From contig NZ_PGFD01000003.1 in the NCBI RefSeq assembly GCF_002797535.1, positions 124,001 through 188,000 of the forward strand: 64,000 bases of DNA, in the 5' to 3' direction. How positions within the stretch are numbered: the stretch's first letter is position 1; each line of letters starts with the position of its first letter. Source of the DNA: Chryseobacterium geocarposphaerae (GTDB lineage: Bacteria; Bacteroidota; Bacteroidia; Flavobacteriales; Weeksellaceae). Below the pieces are notes generated by a model. It was not told the origin of the DNA. It worked only from the letters and a program-made list of their open reading frames with translations, and ran no database searches. Position numbers and translations under genes: made by a program. Shown piece after piece: positions 50,583-58,074 of this stretch.

Positions 50583-52061
50583 ATGAGTTTAGTAGCAAGG
50601 CAGGGCTTCAAATATTCCATTATCGGGTATATTGGTTTTTTACTGGGGACGGTTTCGGCACTTTTTATTTTTCCAAATGATTTTGAATTTTACGGAAAAC
50701 TCCGTTACAGCATGCAGACTGCAGAAATGCTTGTACCTTTTGTTGTTTTCGGAATTTCTTATGCGAATGTAAAATTTTTTTATTCTTTGCAAAAAGACGG
50801 AAAAACCCAGAATATGCTTTCCCTGTCATTGGTGAGCATTCTTATTAATTTCCTCATCTTTTGTATTGTATTTTTCGCTCTTCCCTATTTCTATCCGAAA
50901 TTCTTGCATTCGGAGGCCTGGAAAATCAAAGAAATTATCTTACCCTTAATTTTAGTGTTGTCGCTTTGTGCGATTTTCAATAAATATATCTCCAACTTTA
51001 AAAGAATTGTAGTTTCCAATATTTTTGACAATCTTTTTCCTAAAATTGCCAATCTGGGAGCTTTTTGCCTTTTCTTTTATTTTTCTTTTTCCCAGAATAT
51101 TGCACTGGCGTTTTTCTTTGGGATTTTTGCCCTTATGCTTTTCGGATATATTTATTACACGAATAAGCTTCAGAAGATCAATTTTGATATAAGCACCGAT
51201 TATTTTAAAAAAGACGGTTTCTGGAAAGAATTTCTGAACTACAGTTTCTTCGGGTTTTTAGGAACTTTCGGGAATTATCTTGCCATCAACAGCTTTATGA
51301 TCGGTGAATTTATGGGAATGGAAGAAAACGGGATCTACTCCGTCCTGTATGCTTTGATCTCCCTGATCTCGATTCCGCAGCTTGGATTATTCAATATCTC
51401 TGCGCCCATTATCAGTCAGCATCTTGCGGATGGTGATATGGAAGGCCTCGACAGATTCCACAAAAAAACTTCTCTTACCCTATATTTTTTGGGAGCTGTA
51501 CTGTTTTCATGCATTATGGTAGGTTTTCCGTATCTCACTCAGTTTATGCCTAAAAACGGGGTCATGCTAAGACTATATGAACCGGTGATCTGGATCTGGG
51601 GTTCTGCTGTTTTAATCGATTTGGCAACAGGATTCAACGGGAACATCATTTCCCTTTCAAAATATTACCGCTTCAATATTCTGGTGATGCTTTTATTGGC
51701 GGGCTTAACGATTGGTCTTAATTTCTATTTCATCAAAAACACAGAGCTGAAACTTGTCGGAATTGCTTTATCTACAGCGATTTCCTTAACGACTTACAAT
51801 GTTGTGAAAATCATTTTCAATTATGTAGTCTTCAAGGTTTCGCCTTTAACTATAGAAATGATCTTTGTTTCCATTATCTGTACTTTAGCCATTACTGTAG
51901 CCATTGTTTTACCAAATTTTGACAACAATTTCATCAATCTGATATACAAACCGGCAGTGGTTCTGATATTGATTTTTATCGGAAATTATTTCACAAAAGT
52001 TTTCCCGATCGAAGATTACCTGAACAAAAACTTCATCAAAAGTATTTTTAAGTTTAAATAG
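50583..52061 (+). CDS. Polysaccharide flippase, Wzx/MOP superfamily
   Basis: The 492-residue protein has twelve to fourteen hydrophobic helices and no soluble domain. The N terminus (LVARQGFKYSIIGYIGFLLG) and the general layout fit the oligosaccharide flippase branch of the MOP superfamily. It would move lipid-linked glycan across the inner membrane. It follows the FkbM gene by 7 nt, and its 3' end overlaps the convergent glycosyltransferase-like gene by 8 nt (52054-52061). Confidence 0.85.
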   Translation: MSLVARQGFKYSIIGYIGFLLGTVSALFIFPNDFEFYGKLRYSMQTAEMLVPFVVFGISYANVKFFYSLQKDGKTQNMLSLSLVSILINFLIFCIVFFALPYFYPKFLHSEAWKIKEIILPLILVLSLCAIFNKYISNFKRIVVSNIFDNLFPKIANLGAFCLFFYFSFSQNIALAFFFGIFALMLFGYIYYTNKLQKINFDISTDYFKKDGFWKEFLNYSFFGFLGTFGNYLAINSFMIGEFMGMEENGIYSVLYALISLISIPQLGLFNISAPIISQHLADGDMEGLDRFHKKTSLTLYFLGAVLFSCIMVGFPYLTQFMPKNGVMLRLYEPVIWIWGSAVLIDLATGFNGNIISLSKYYRFNILVMLLLAGLTIGLNFYFIKNTELKLVGIALSTAISLTTYNVVKIIFNYVVFKVSPLTIEMIFVSIICTLAITVAIVLPNFDNNFINLIYKPAVVLILIFIGNYFTKVFPIEDYLNKNFIKSIFKFK

Positions 52062-53133
52062 AAATCAGACTCATTAAAGTATTCTCAAGATTTTCCTGGA
52101 TAGATTTCCTGTTATATTTTTTCTGAAAGTCATACGATGTGTTTTTAAGCGCCTCAAACTGTTCAATAACATTTTCCTCTTCGGGAATAATAAAATCTGA
52201 TTTTGAAGGATAATTACGCGGAAAAACAGCCCATTTCCCAAACTTGATAGCATCACCCAGATTTCCTGTCATTTTGGTTATTCCATAGAGTTCTTTATGA
52301 CTGAAAAATTCTGTTTCCTGTTGGATCGGACACCATAAAACATCGGCTTCATGCATCCATTTTTCAAAATCTTCTGAAGAAAGGCGGTCCGGAAAATACT
52401 GAATAGTAATAAATTCAAGAGATCGTTCTAAATCCGTAATTTCTTTTAGTTCAGATCCTTTTGCTTTTCCCAAAAAGACAAATTCAATTAGTTTATCTTT
52501 AACCTTACCCTCTTTAAAACCTTTCTCTATTTCTTTTATTTTAGCAAAAATTCTTTTATAATCCCTTCTTTTTTGGGAAACACCTCCAGGAATAACGATC
52601 ACTAATTTTGGATCTGATGGTTTTTCAAAATCTTTTGTATAAAAAAGTGGTAAGAATTGATATTTTTCAGAGCGGAGTGCTTCATCCAGCACCAATAATG
52701 TTTTTGCCTTCTTATACGCTGCAGAAACACTGAATAGCCCTTCTTTCCACCATAATTTCAATCTGTAAACAAGATCTTCCTTAAAAATATTTTTGAACAG
52801 AATGAATTTTGAAAGACCGGTAAAATTGATATTATGAACAATAAAAGCGGTGTTGTATTTCTGAGCAATTGTTTGAAAAGTGTTGAAATACCGATGAACA
52901 GTTCCAACAACAATCAGGTCATATTTTTTAGTTTTCAGCTGTTCAGCAATCATCGAACTGTCTGAAAGAAAAACGTTTTCCTCACCTGCCTGAATTTGTT
53001 TTTTTATTTTTTCAGAAAAATAATAATCTACCGCAAAGTTTTCAGAATCCCGCATCAGCTCCAGAAAATTCTGTGCAATTTCAGCATGAGTATCAATTTC
53101 TATGTAGGCGATCTTTTTCAAATTTTCAACCAT
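52054..53133 (-). CDS. Glycosyltransferase-like protein (GT-B type)
   Basis: The product of about 359 residues has no signal or membrane segments. It has two half-domains: an N-terminal part (KKIAYIEIDTHAEIAQNFLE, KKYDLIVVGTVHRYFNT, AFIVHNINF) and a C-terminal part (KLVIVIPGGVSQKRRDY, FVFLGKAKGSEL, ADVLWCPIQQET, KMTGNLGDAIKFGK), which resembles the GT-B nucleotide-sugar domain. The substrate is unknown. The frame can also start with TTG at 53154; I prefer ATG 53133. Both overlap the 3' end of the GT2 gene, so they are coupled. Confidence 0.65.
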   Translation of the reverse strand: MVENLKKIAYIEIDTHAEIAQNFLELMRDSENFAVDYYFSEKIKKQIQAGEENVFLSDSSMIAEQLKTKKYDLIVVGTVHRYFNTFQTIAQKYNTAFIVHNINFTGLSKFILFKNIFKEDLVYRLKLWWKEGLFSVSAAYKKAKTLLVLDEALRSEKYQFLPLFYTKDFEKPSDPKLVIVIPGGVSQKRRDYKRIFAKIKEIEKGFKEGKVKDKLIEFVFLGKAKGSELKEITDLERSLEFITIQYFPDRLSSEDFEKWMHEADVLWCPIQQETEFFSHKELYGITKMTGNLGDAIKFGKWAVFPRNYPSKSDFIIPEEENVIEQFEALKNTSYDFQKKYNRKSIQENLENTLMSLISI

Positions 53134-53972
53134 TTCTTTTTTAAGGCATTCCAACGCTTATCGTTAATTACTTTTTGTTCGTCTTTTGAAATTTTAAGTT
53201 CTAATCGCTGAGAACGGCAGCTTTCATAAGCTTTAACGATTTGTATGAAGAATGATAAGGATTTATTTTTCATCGCTTCTTTTGACGAGGCGATATATGC
53301 TAAAAACCTGTTCAACCCTAAGAAATAAAAGTATCTTCCGTAATAATCTGCCGGTTTTATGGTGTAATCACTTCCTTTTATTTTTAATAATTTCACGTGT
53401 AGCTCCGGCAAAACCACTTCTTTCCAGCCTAAACTTTCAAGCAAAATAGCATCAATATTATCCCAGCCCAACGTTTCCCTCAATCCGCCCATTGCGTCAA
53501 AGCATTCTTTTCTGTAAGCTTTCATTGGTCCGCGAACGTGGTTTTTGTTGGAATTGCCTTCATATACCCATTCTCCGTTTTTCTCTACATATAGCAATCC
53601 TCCCACCAAACCATATTTTGGGTTATTCAGAAAGGCTTCGTTTATAATTTGAAGATAGTTTTCAGGAATAATAATATCTGCATCAAATTTACAGATCACC
53701 TCAAATTCTTCAGGGTTTTGAGTATTTAACCCATTTTTAAAAGCTGCGACAACTTTTGAACCGGGTTGATGAGCAGATTTCTGAAGATTAATGGTTTCGA
53801 AACGTGAGTCTGTATCCGTAAAGCGTTTGATTACTTCAGGCGTCGTATCTGTAGAGCCATCGTTAACGATCACTACTTTAAAATCTTTAAAACTCTGTTG
53901 CTGTAAAGATTCCAATGTAAATGACAAATGCGCTTCTTCGTTATGCGCAGGAATGATGATTAAAAATTTCAA
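53118..53972 (-). CDS. Glycosyltransferase family 2
   Basis: The 284-residue enzyme starts with TTG at 53972 (KFLIIIPAHNEEAHLSFTLE, the GT2 opening), with VVIVNDGSTDTTPEVI, the DxD region ICKFDADIIIPENYL and GGLRETLGWDNID. It is a GT-A inverting transferase that adds a sugar from a nucleotide donor to a lipid or glycan acceptor. It overlaps the next glycosyltransferase gene by 16 nt. Together with the flippase and FkbM gene it forms a small envelope glycan cluster. Confidence 0.9.
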   Translation of the reverse strand: MKFLIIIPAHNEEAHLSFTLESLQQQSFKDFKVVIVNDGSTDTTPEVIKRFTDTDSRFETINLQKSAHQPGSKVVAAFKNGLNTQNPEEFEVICKFDADIIIPENYLQIINEAFLNNPKYGLVGGLLYVEKNGEWVYEGNSNKNHVRGPMKAYRKECFDAMGGLRETLGWDNIDAILLESLGWKEVVLPELHVKLLKIKGSDYTIKPADYYGRYFYFLGLNRFLAYIASSKEAMKNKSLSFFIQIVKAYESCRSQRLELKISKDEQKVINDKRWNALKKKWLKI

Positions 53973-54001
53973 AAGATATTTTTATAAATGATGGATGATA
54001 A

Positions 54002-54038
54002 GTGATAAATGATATAAGTGTCTACTAACATTTATCAC
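54002..54038. repeat. Inverted repeat after aspA
   Basis: GTGATAAATG (54002-54011) pairs perfectly with CATTTATCAC (54029-54038), in a stretch of repeated GATGATAAGTGATAAATGAT-like words. It lies 13 nt after the aspA stop and may end that transcript, but it has no T run and looks like a dispersed repeat. Confidence 0.5.
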
Positions 54039-54050
54039 TCATCAATTATA

Positions 54051-55451
54051 TTACTTGTTGTGGGGTTTCAGCATATTTTTCGGATCAAGGATTTCATCCA
54101 GTTTTTCCTGGGAAAGCAAACCTTTTTCCAATACTAAATTATATACGCTTTTTCCTGTTTCCAATGCTTCTTTGGCAATCTGGGTAGACTGTTTGTATCC
54201 GATATAAGGATTAAGTGCGGTTACAATACCTATACTGTGTTTTACCATATTTAAACAAACTTCCTTATTCGCTGTGATCCCTGTAATACATTTTTCACGA
54301 AGGGTATCTAATGCATTGCTCAGGAAGTGAATATTTTCCATGATTGCATGGGAAAGCACCGGCTCCATGACATTCAGCTGTAATTGTCCGGCTTCGGCTG
54401 CAAAAGTCACGGTAAGGTCGTTTCCAAAAATTTTAAAGCAAACCTGGTTTACCACTTCAGGAATTACAGGGTTTACTTTTCCAGGCATGATGGATGATCC
54501 CGGCTGCATTGGAGGCAGGTTGATTTCAGAAAGTCCGGCTCTTGGCCCTGAAGACAGCAATCTTAAATCGTTACATATTTTTGATAATTTCACGGCAAGA
54601 CGTTTCATTGCAGATGAATAAATTACATAAGAACCTGTATCCGGAGTTGCTTCCACCAGATCGGGCGCAGAAACGATAGGATAGCCTGTAATTTCAGCCA
54701 GATTCTTAGCGCAAAGCACCGCATATCCTAAAGGAGCATTAATTCCTGTTCCGATAGCCGTTGCTCCCATATTTACTTCAACAAAAAGGTTTGCATTGTT
54801 ATTCAGCTTGGAAATATCTTCTTCCAAAGTAGCAGCAAAGGCTTCAAATTCTTGTCCCAGTGTCATAGGAACCGCATCCTGAAGCTGAGTACGCCCCATT
54901 TTGATTACGTCCTGGAATTCTTTTCCTTTCTCACGGAAAGCATCCACAATTTTGATAAGCTTGCTTACCAAGGTATCGTTCATCTGTAACAGTCCCATTT
55001 TGATTGCCGTAGGATAGGCATCGTTGGTAGACTGCGAAAGGTTAATATGGTCATTGGGAGAACAGAATTCATATTCTCCCTTGTTTTTTCCAAGCTTTTC
55101 CAATACTCTGTTCGCAATCACTTCATTCGCATTCATATTGATTGAAGTTCCTGCTCCTCCCTGAATCATATCTACCGGAAACTGCTCGTGTAATTCTCCG
55201 TTAATCAGTTCATCACAGGTTTCAGCAATTTTGAAATACAGATTTTCATCAAGAAGCCCTAATTCATAATTGGTTTTGGCAGCCGCTTTTTTTACAAAAG
55301 CAAGTCCTTTTATAAATTCTGGGTATGAAGACAGGAGCTGCCCGGAAATCTTAAAGTTCTCTATTGCTCTCTGGGTTTGTACACCATAGTAAGCGTTTAC
55401 AGGCACATTTAATTCACCTAAAAGATCGCTTTCCTTTCTGTAATTTTCCAT
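54051..55451 (-). CDS. aspA: Aspartate ammonia-lyase
   Basis: The product of 466 residues begins MENYRKESDLLGELNVP, the family start; the longer frame from 55487 runs into the upstream terminator and is not likely used. Conserved parts are TSTNMNANEVI-like GTSINMNANEVIANR, SQSTNDAYPT, GRTQLQDAVPMTLGQ and the signature loop GSSIMPGKVNPV with the catalytic Ser. It converts aspartate to fumarate and ammonia. The GSSxMPxKxN loop is shared with fumarase C, but the LQDAVPMTLGQEF context favours aspartase. Confidence 0.92.
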   Translation of the reverse strand: MENYRKESDLLGELNVPVNAYYGVQTQRAIENFKISGQLLSSYPEFIKGLAFVKKAAAKTNYELGLLDENLYFKIAETCDELINGELHEQFPVDMIQGGAGTSINMNANEVIANRVLEKLGKNKGEYEFCSPNDHINLSQSTNDAYPTAIKMGLLQMNDTLVSKLIKIVDAFREKGKEFQDVIKMGRTQLQDAVPMTLGQEFEAFAATLEEDISKLNNNANLFVEVNMGATAIGTGINAPLGYAVLCAKNLAEITGYPIVSAPDLVEATPDTGSYVIYSSAMKRLAVKLSKICNDLRLLSSGPRAGLSEINLPPMQPGSSIMPGKVNPVIPEVVNQVCFKIFGNDLTVTFAAEAGQLQLNVMEPVLSHAIMENIHFLSNALDTLREKCITGITANKEVCLNMVKHSIGIVTALNPYIGYKQSTQIAKEALETGKSVYNLVLEKGLLSQEKLDEILDPKNMLKPHNK

Positions 55452-55485
55452 TAAAATAGTATTTAAAAACCTAATGTATTGATTC

Positions 55486-55511
55486 AAAAAAATGCATCAT
55501 CAAGATGCACT
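55486..55511 (-). terminator. Terminator of the murein amidase gene
   Basis: TGCATC (55493-55498) pairs with GATGCA (55504-55509); on the minus strand seven T follow, 13 nt after the amidase stop. Confidence 0.7.
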
Positions 55512-55521
55512 TCAAAATTAC

Positions 55522-56547
55522 TTATTTTATCGGATATTTTTGATTTAATGCCTGTAAAATTGCCCATGTTTCGGCATCCATAATCCCGTCGTATTTCTCA
55601 GGTCTGAAATGGTACTGGAAAGCTTCAATTGTTTTTTTGGTACTATCATCCCAGGCTCCGGTAAGTTCAAGACCATAACCGAATTTCTGCAAGGCAGTCT
55701 GAATCATAAAAATAAAAGCAGGCTCGCTATATCTTGTTGTAAAATCTGTCTGCGCCTGTGTAAGGAAAGTCTGTTTAGCCGCTTCATCATACCACATCCC
55801 GATCTGGTATTCATCATATAATTTTTTCCAAGGAAAAAGAGGGCCTGGATCTTGTTTTCTGGTAGCTGCAATGTCAGAGTGCGCCAATACATTGGTAGCA
55901 GGAATCTGATATCTTGTAATAATATCTTTAGCCAATGCGGCCACTTTTTTTATCTGGTCATCACTGAAAGCTGCAAACACTCTGGTCTTTGCAGAATCTG
56001 TTCTGAATCCTGCATTTACAATTTCTATGCCTATGGAAGTGTCATTCAAATTTTTGTCACTTCTCCAAGAGCTCACTCCTGCATGATAGGCACGTTTGTT
56101 TTCGTCTACCAGTTGGTAAATCTCATTATCTCCGGTATTATTGACAAGATAATGTGCACTTACTTCCTGCTGTGTAAGAACAGCAACCGACTTATCATCC
56201 GGTAAAGCGGTATAGTGAAGAATCAAATAGCGCTGTCTGAAATTCTGTCCTACTGCAGGAAAATATGTTTTTACCACTTTATATCCGGCAGGTTTTGCCG
56301 ATACAATTGAACCGTAACTTACTGTATTGTTATTTTTAGTGGCATCTGCAATATTGGTTGTGAAAAAATCGACTCCTCCTTCGTGCGTAATCTGAGGTTT
56401 TGGCTTCTCGCTAGGAGTCTTTGCTACCGGAGTTTTTGGCTGTACTACCTGCTTATTGGTACGCGAAGCATTTTGCTTGACATTTTTCTGTGAAGTACAG
56501 GAAAAAACAAAAAAACTTAAGCCGATGATATATAATGTTTTACGCAT
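55522..56547 (-). CDS. N-acetylmuramoyl-L-alanine amidase lipoprotein (AmiD-like)
   Basis: The 341-residue protein has lipobox FFVFSC (near residue 17), a Lys/Pro-rich linker, an Amidase_2 domain (about 100-255) and a C-terminal peptidoglycan-binding domain (about 265-335, LTGAWDDSTKKTIEAFQ). Zinc ligands are His in YLILHYTA and His in VLAHSDIA, with Asp in KQDPGPLFPW; NDTSIGIEIVNAG holds the catalytic Glu. It cuts the MurNAc-alanine bond, probably of recycled fragments, from the outer membrane. The order of domains equals E. coli AmiD. It is divergent from the tRNA cluster. Confidence 0.92.
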   Translation of the reverse strand: MRKTLYIIGLSFFVFSCTSQKNVKQNASRTNKQVVQPKTPVAKTPSEKPKPQITHEGGVDFFTTNIADATKNNNTVSYGSIVSAKPAGYKVVKTYFPAVGQNFRQRYLILHYTALPDDKSVAVLTQQEVSAHYLVNNTGDNEIYQLVDENKRAYHAGVSSWRSDKNLNDTSIGIEIVNAGFRTDSAKTRVFAAFSDDQIKKVAALAKDIITRYQIPATNVLAHSDIAATRKQDPGPLFPWKKLYDEYQIGMWYDEAAKQTFLTQAQTDFTTRYSEPAFIFMIQTALQKFGYGLELTGAWDDSTKKTIEAFQYHFRPEKYDGIMDAETWAILQALNQKYPIK

Positions 56548-56606
56548 TTGTTTGCTTTTTTAATCGTTTATTAGCGTAAAAATACACAAATTTTTCTTGA
56601 AAAATA

Positions 56607-56638
56607 TTTGGTAAATAAAGAAATCTATTCTATATTTG
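56607..56638 (+). promoter_or_regulatory. Promoter of the tRNA-Ser-Pro-Arg cluster
   Basis: TTTG (56607-56610), 20 nt, TATATTTG (56631-56638): a complete -33/-7 pair 45 nt before tRNA-Ser. Confidence 0.72.
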
Positions 56639-56683
56639 CACTCGCAATAACAGAACAACGATCATCAAAAAATAAGATAAACA

Positions 56684-56768
56684 GGAGGGTTGCCGGAGTG
56701 GTTAACGGAGCAGTTTGCTAAACTGTCGACGCGAAAGTGTCGCAAGGGTTCGAATCCCTTACCCTCCG
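56684..56768 (+). tRNA. tRNA-Ser (GCT)
   Basis: Acceptor GGAGGGT/ACCCTCC with discriminator G, anticodon loop TTGCTAA with anticodon GCT, a long variable arm (GACGCGAAAGTGTC) typical of class II tRNAs, and T loop GGTTCGAATCC. Length is 85 nt; CCA is not encoded. Confidence 0.96.
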
Positions 56769-56785
56769 CTTTTCTATATATCTTT

Positions 56786-56860
56786 CGGGGCGTAGCGTAG
56801 TCCGGTCATCGCGCCTGGTTTGGGACCAGGAGGTCGCAGGTTCGAATCCTGCCGCCCCGA
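56786..56860 (+). tRNA. tRNA-Pro (TGG)
   Basis: Acceptor CGGGGCG/CGCCCCG with discriminator A, anticodon loop TTTGGGA with anticodon TGG, T loop GGTTCGAATCC. It is the second gene of the three-tRNA transcript. Confidence 0.96.
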
Positions 56861-56890
56861 CAGTTTTCATAATTTTTTCAAAATTATAAT

Positions 56891-56964
56891 GGGTGCGTAG
56901 CTCAGCTGGATAGAGCATCTGCCTTCTAAGCAGACGGTCAAAGGTTCGAATCCTTTCGCGCTCA
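56891..56964 (+). tRNA. tRNA-Arg (TCT)
   Basis: Acceptor GGGTGCG pairs with CGCGCTC using two G-T wobbles, anticodon loop CTTCTAA with anticodon TCT, T loop GGTTCGAATCC, discriminator A. It is the last gene of the cluster and borders the accessory-looking right end of the window. Confidence 0.95.
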
Positions 56965-56966
56965 CA

Positions 56967-57000
56967 AAAAGCCTCACAATTCTTATTGTGAGGCTTTTTG
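56967..57000 (+). terminator. Terminator of the tRNA cluster
   Basis: AAAAGCCTCACAAT pairs with ATTGTGAGGCTTTT around a TCTT loop, followed by T; it starts 2 nt after tRNA-Arg. Confidence 0.88.
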
Positions 57001-57046
57001 TTTTATGTGTTATTTTATTCTTGCTGCCTCTTACAAATTATTCAAA

Positions 57047-57081
57047 ATACATAATACATAATACATAATACATAATACATA
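57047..57081. repeat. Five tandem copies of ATACATA
   Basis: The 7-mer ATACATA is repeated five times without error. It is a short microsatellite in a gene-free gap; copy number may vary between strains. Confidence 0.9.
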
Positions 57082-57210
57082 ACTCTTATTTAATATTTAG
57101 TTTATAATAAAAAACATTAATTGTTTGCTCTTTTTTATCAAAAGTTATAATTTAAGGAAATTAGATATTTTTTTAAATAGCATATACTCTCCTTAAATTT
57201 TGAGTTAAGA

Positions 57211-57439
57211 TTAAGAATCACATTTCTTACTAAGGAAATTATCTTTCAAATAAATATCGGCTTCTTGTAAAGTAAGCCGATATCCTAAATTATCTTTTTG
57301 TATTTCTATCAAAAGTCATATTTATAAATGGAAAAATATTATTTCTTTCATACATAAGATTTAATAAAAACATCTTCAATTTGTCATAAGTTTTTAAAGC
57401 ATGAGTCAAGCATACAATAATACTTTTGTAATTTATCAA
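57211..57439 (-). pseudogene. Frameshifted remnant of a small protein gene
   Basis: Two overlapping minus-strand frames look coding: one from about 57439 (ALKTYDKLKMFLLNLMYERN, then FPFINMTFD) closes at a stop near 57300, and a second (DNLGYRLTLQEADIYLKDNF then LSKKCDS) runs to a stop at 57211. Joined by one frameshift near 57305-57320 they give a continuous product of about 75 residues. No proper start is seen. I do not recognise it. The hairpin ATATCGGCTT/AAGCCGATAT at 57254-57283 lies within this stretch and is probably incidental. Confidence 0.35.
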
Positions 57440-57492
57440 TTAATAGAATGCAGCTTTTTATGAACATTAAATAAAAACATTTCCTATTGACA

Positions 57493-57828
57493 TTATAGTT
57501 TTTCGGCTATTGTCCTGCGATCATGATAAATAATAGTATCTTTTTTACGAATTTCAAAAATTAATTCGCCCTTTTTCTTAACTAATGTATCCCCAAATTC
57601 CATTTCATTAGCAAATAAATTCCACCACCTATTATGAGTTTTACAAACCTTAGATTCATGCGTAATTGGATCGTACCCCTTAACTACAAACCAGACAGAG
57701 TTATCACGAGGAGGAACATTTACAACTAAAAAGCATTCTTCATCAGCCATTCTTTGAAGATATTTACTATGATGATCTTCCTTAGAGCATGCTATTAACG
57801 TTAGTAGTAATATAATATATAATTTCAT
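57493..57828 (-). CDS. Small lipoprotein of unknown function
   Basis: The 111-residue product has a short lipoprotein signal (LLLTLIAC, Cys14) and a small soluble domain with CFLVVNVPPRDNSVWFVVKG and KVCKTHNRWWNLFANEM. I do not recognise it. It starts 9 nt after the end of a small orphan frame and follows the metallopeptidase gene on the same strand. A role as an immunity-type partner of the neighbouring frame can be imagined, but nothing shows it. Confidence 0.6.
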   Translation of the reverse strand: MKLYIILLLTLIACSKEDHHSKYLQRMADEECFLVVNVPPRDNSVWFVVKGYDPITHESKVCKTHNRWWNLFANEMEFGDTLVKKKGELIFEIRKKDTIIYHDRRTIAEKL

Positions 57829-57837
57829 ATAATTTAT

Positions 57838-58050
57838 TTAATAAAATTGCGGACTACGATAAATATTTCTTTTCAACCATTTATTGATATTAATAGTATT
57901 AGAAGTAGTTGTACCAAATCCATATCCTGTTCCTAAATTTATATAAGTATTTTTTACTCCGTAATCTGTAATTATTTCCCCATCTATCGAACTACCGGCT
58001 TGGAATCGTCTAGAGAGCCTCAATATATTTCCTATAGGACTTTTTCGCAA
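57838..58050 (-). CDS. Small orphan frame, possibly the tail of a lost larger gene
   Basis: The 70-codon frame starts with TTG at 58050, 9 nt after an AAGGAG, and lies in the same frame as the metallopeptidase gene just beyond its TAG stop; the frame is open from that stop (8 more codons). It contains SSIDGEIITDYGVKNTYIN and a Gly-rich LGTGYGFGTTTSN. It has no signal peptide. It reads like the C-terminal end of a larger secreted or toxin-type protein, but I recognise no family. Confidence 0.4.
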   Translation of the reverse strand: MRKSPIGNILRLSRRFQAGSSIDGEIITDYGVKNTYINLGTGYGFGTTTSNTININKWLKRNIYRSPQFY

Positions 58051-58074
58051 ATTCGAAATCTCCTTAGGGTTATA

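Noticed and set aside
57047..57081. Tandem ATACATA as a CRISPR array or iteron set
   Set aside because: Units are 7 bp with no spacers, no cas genes or replication initiator nearby; it is a simple microsatellite.
57254..57283. 10-bp hairpin as a regulatory RNA or terminator
   Set aside because: It has no T run and falls within a stretch that reads as a worn coding sequence.
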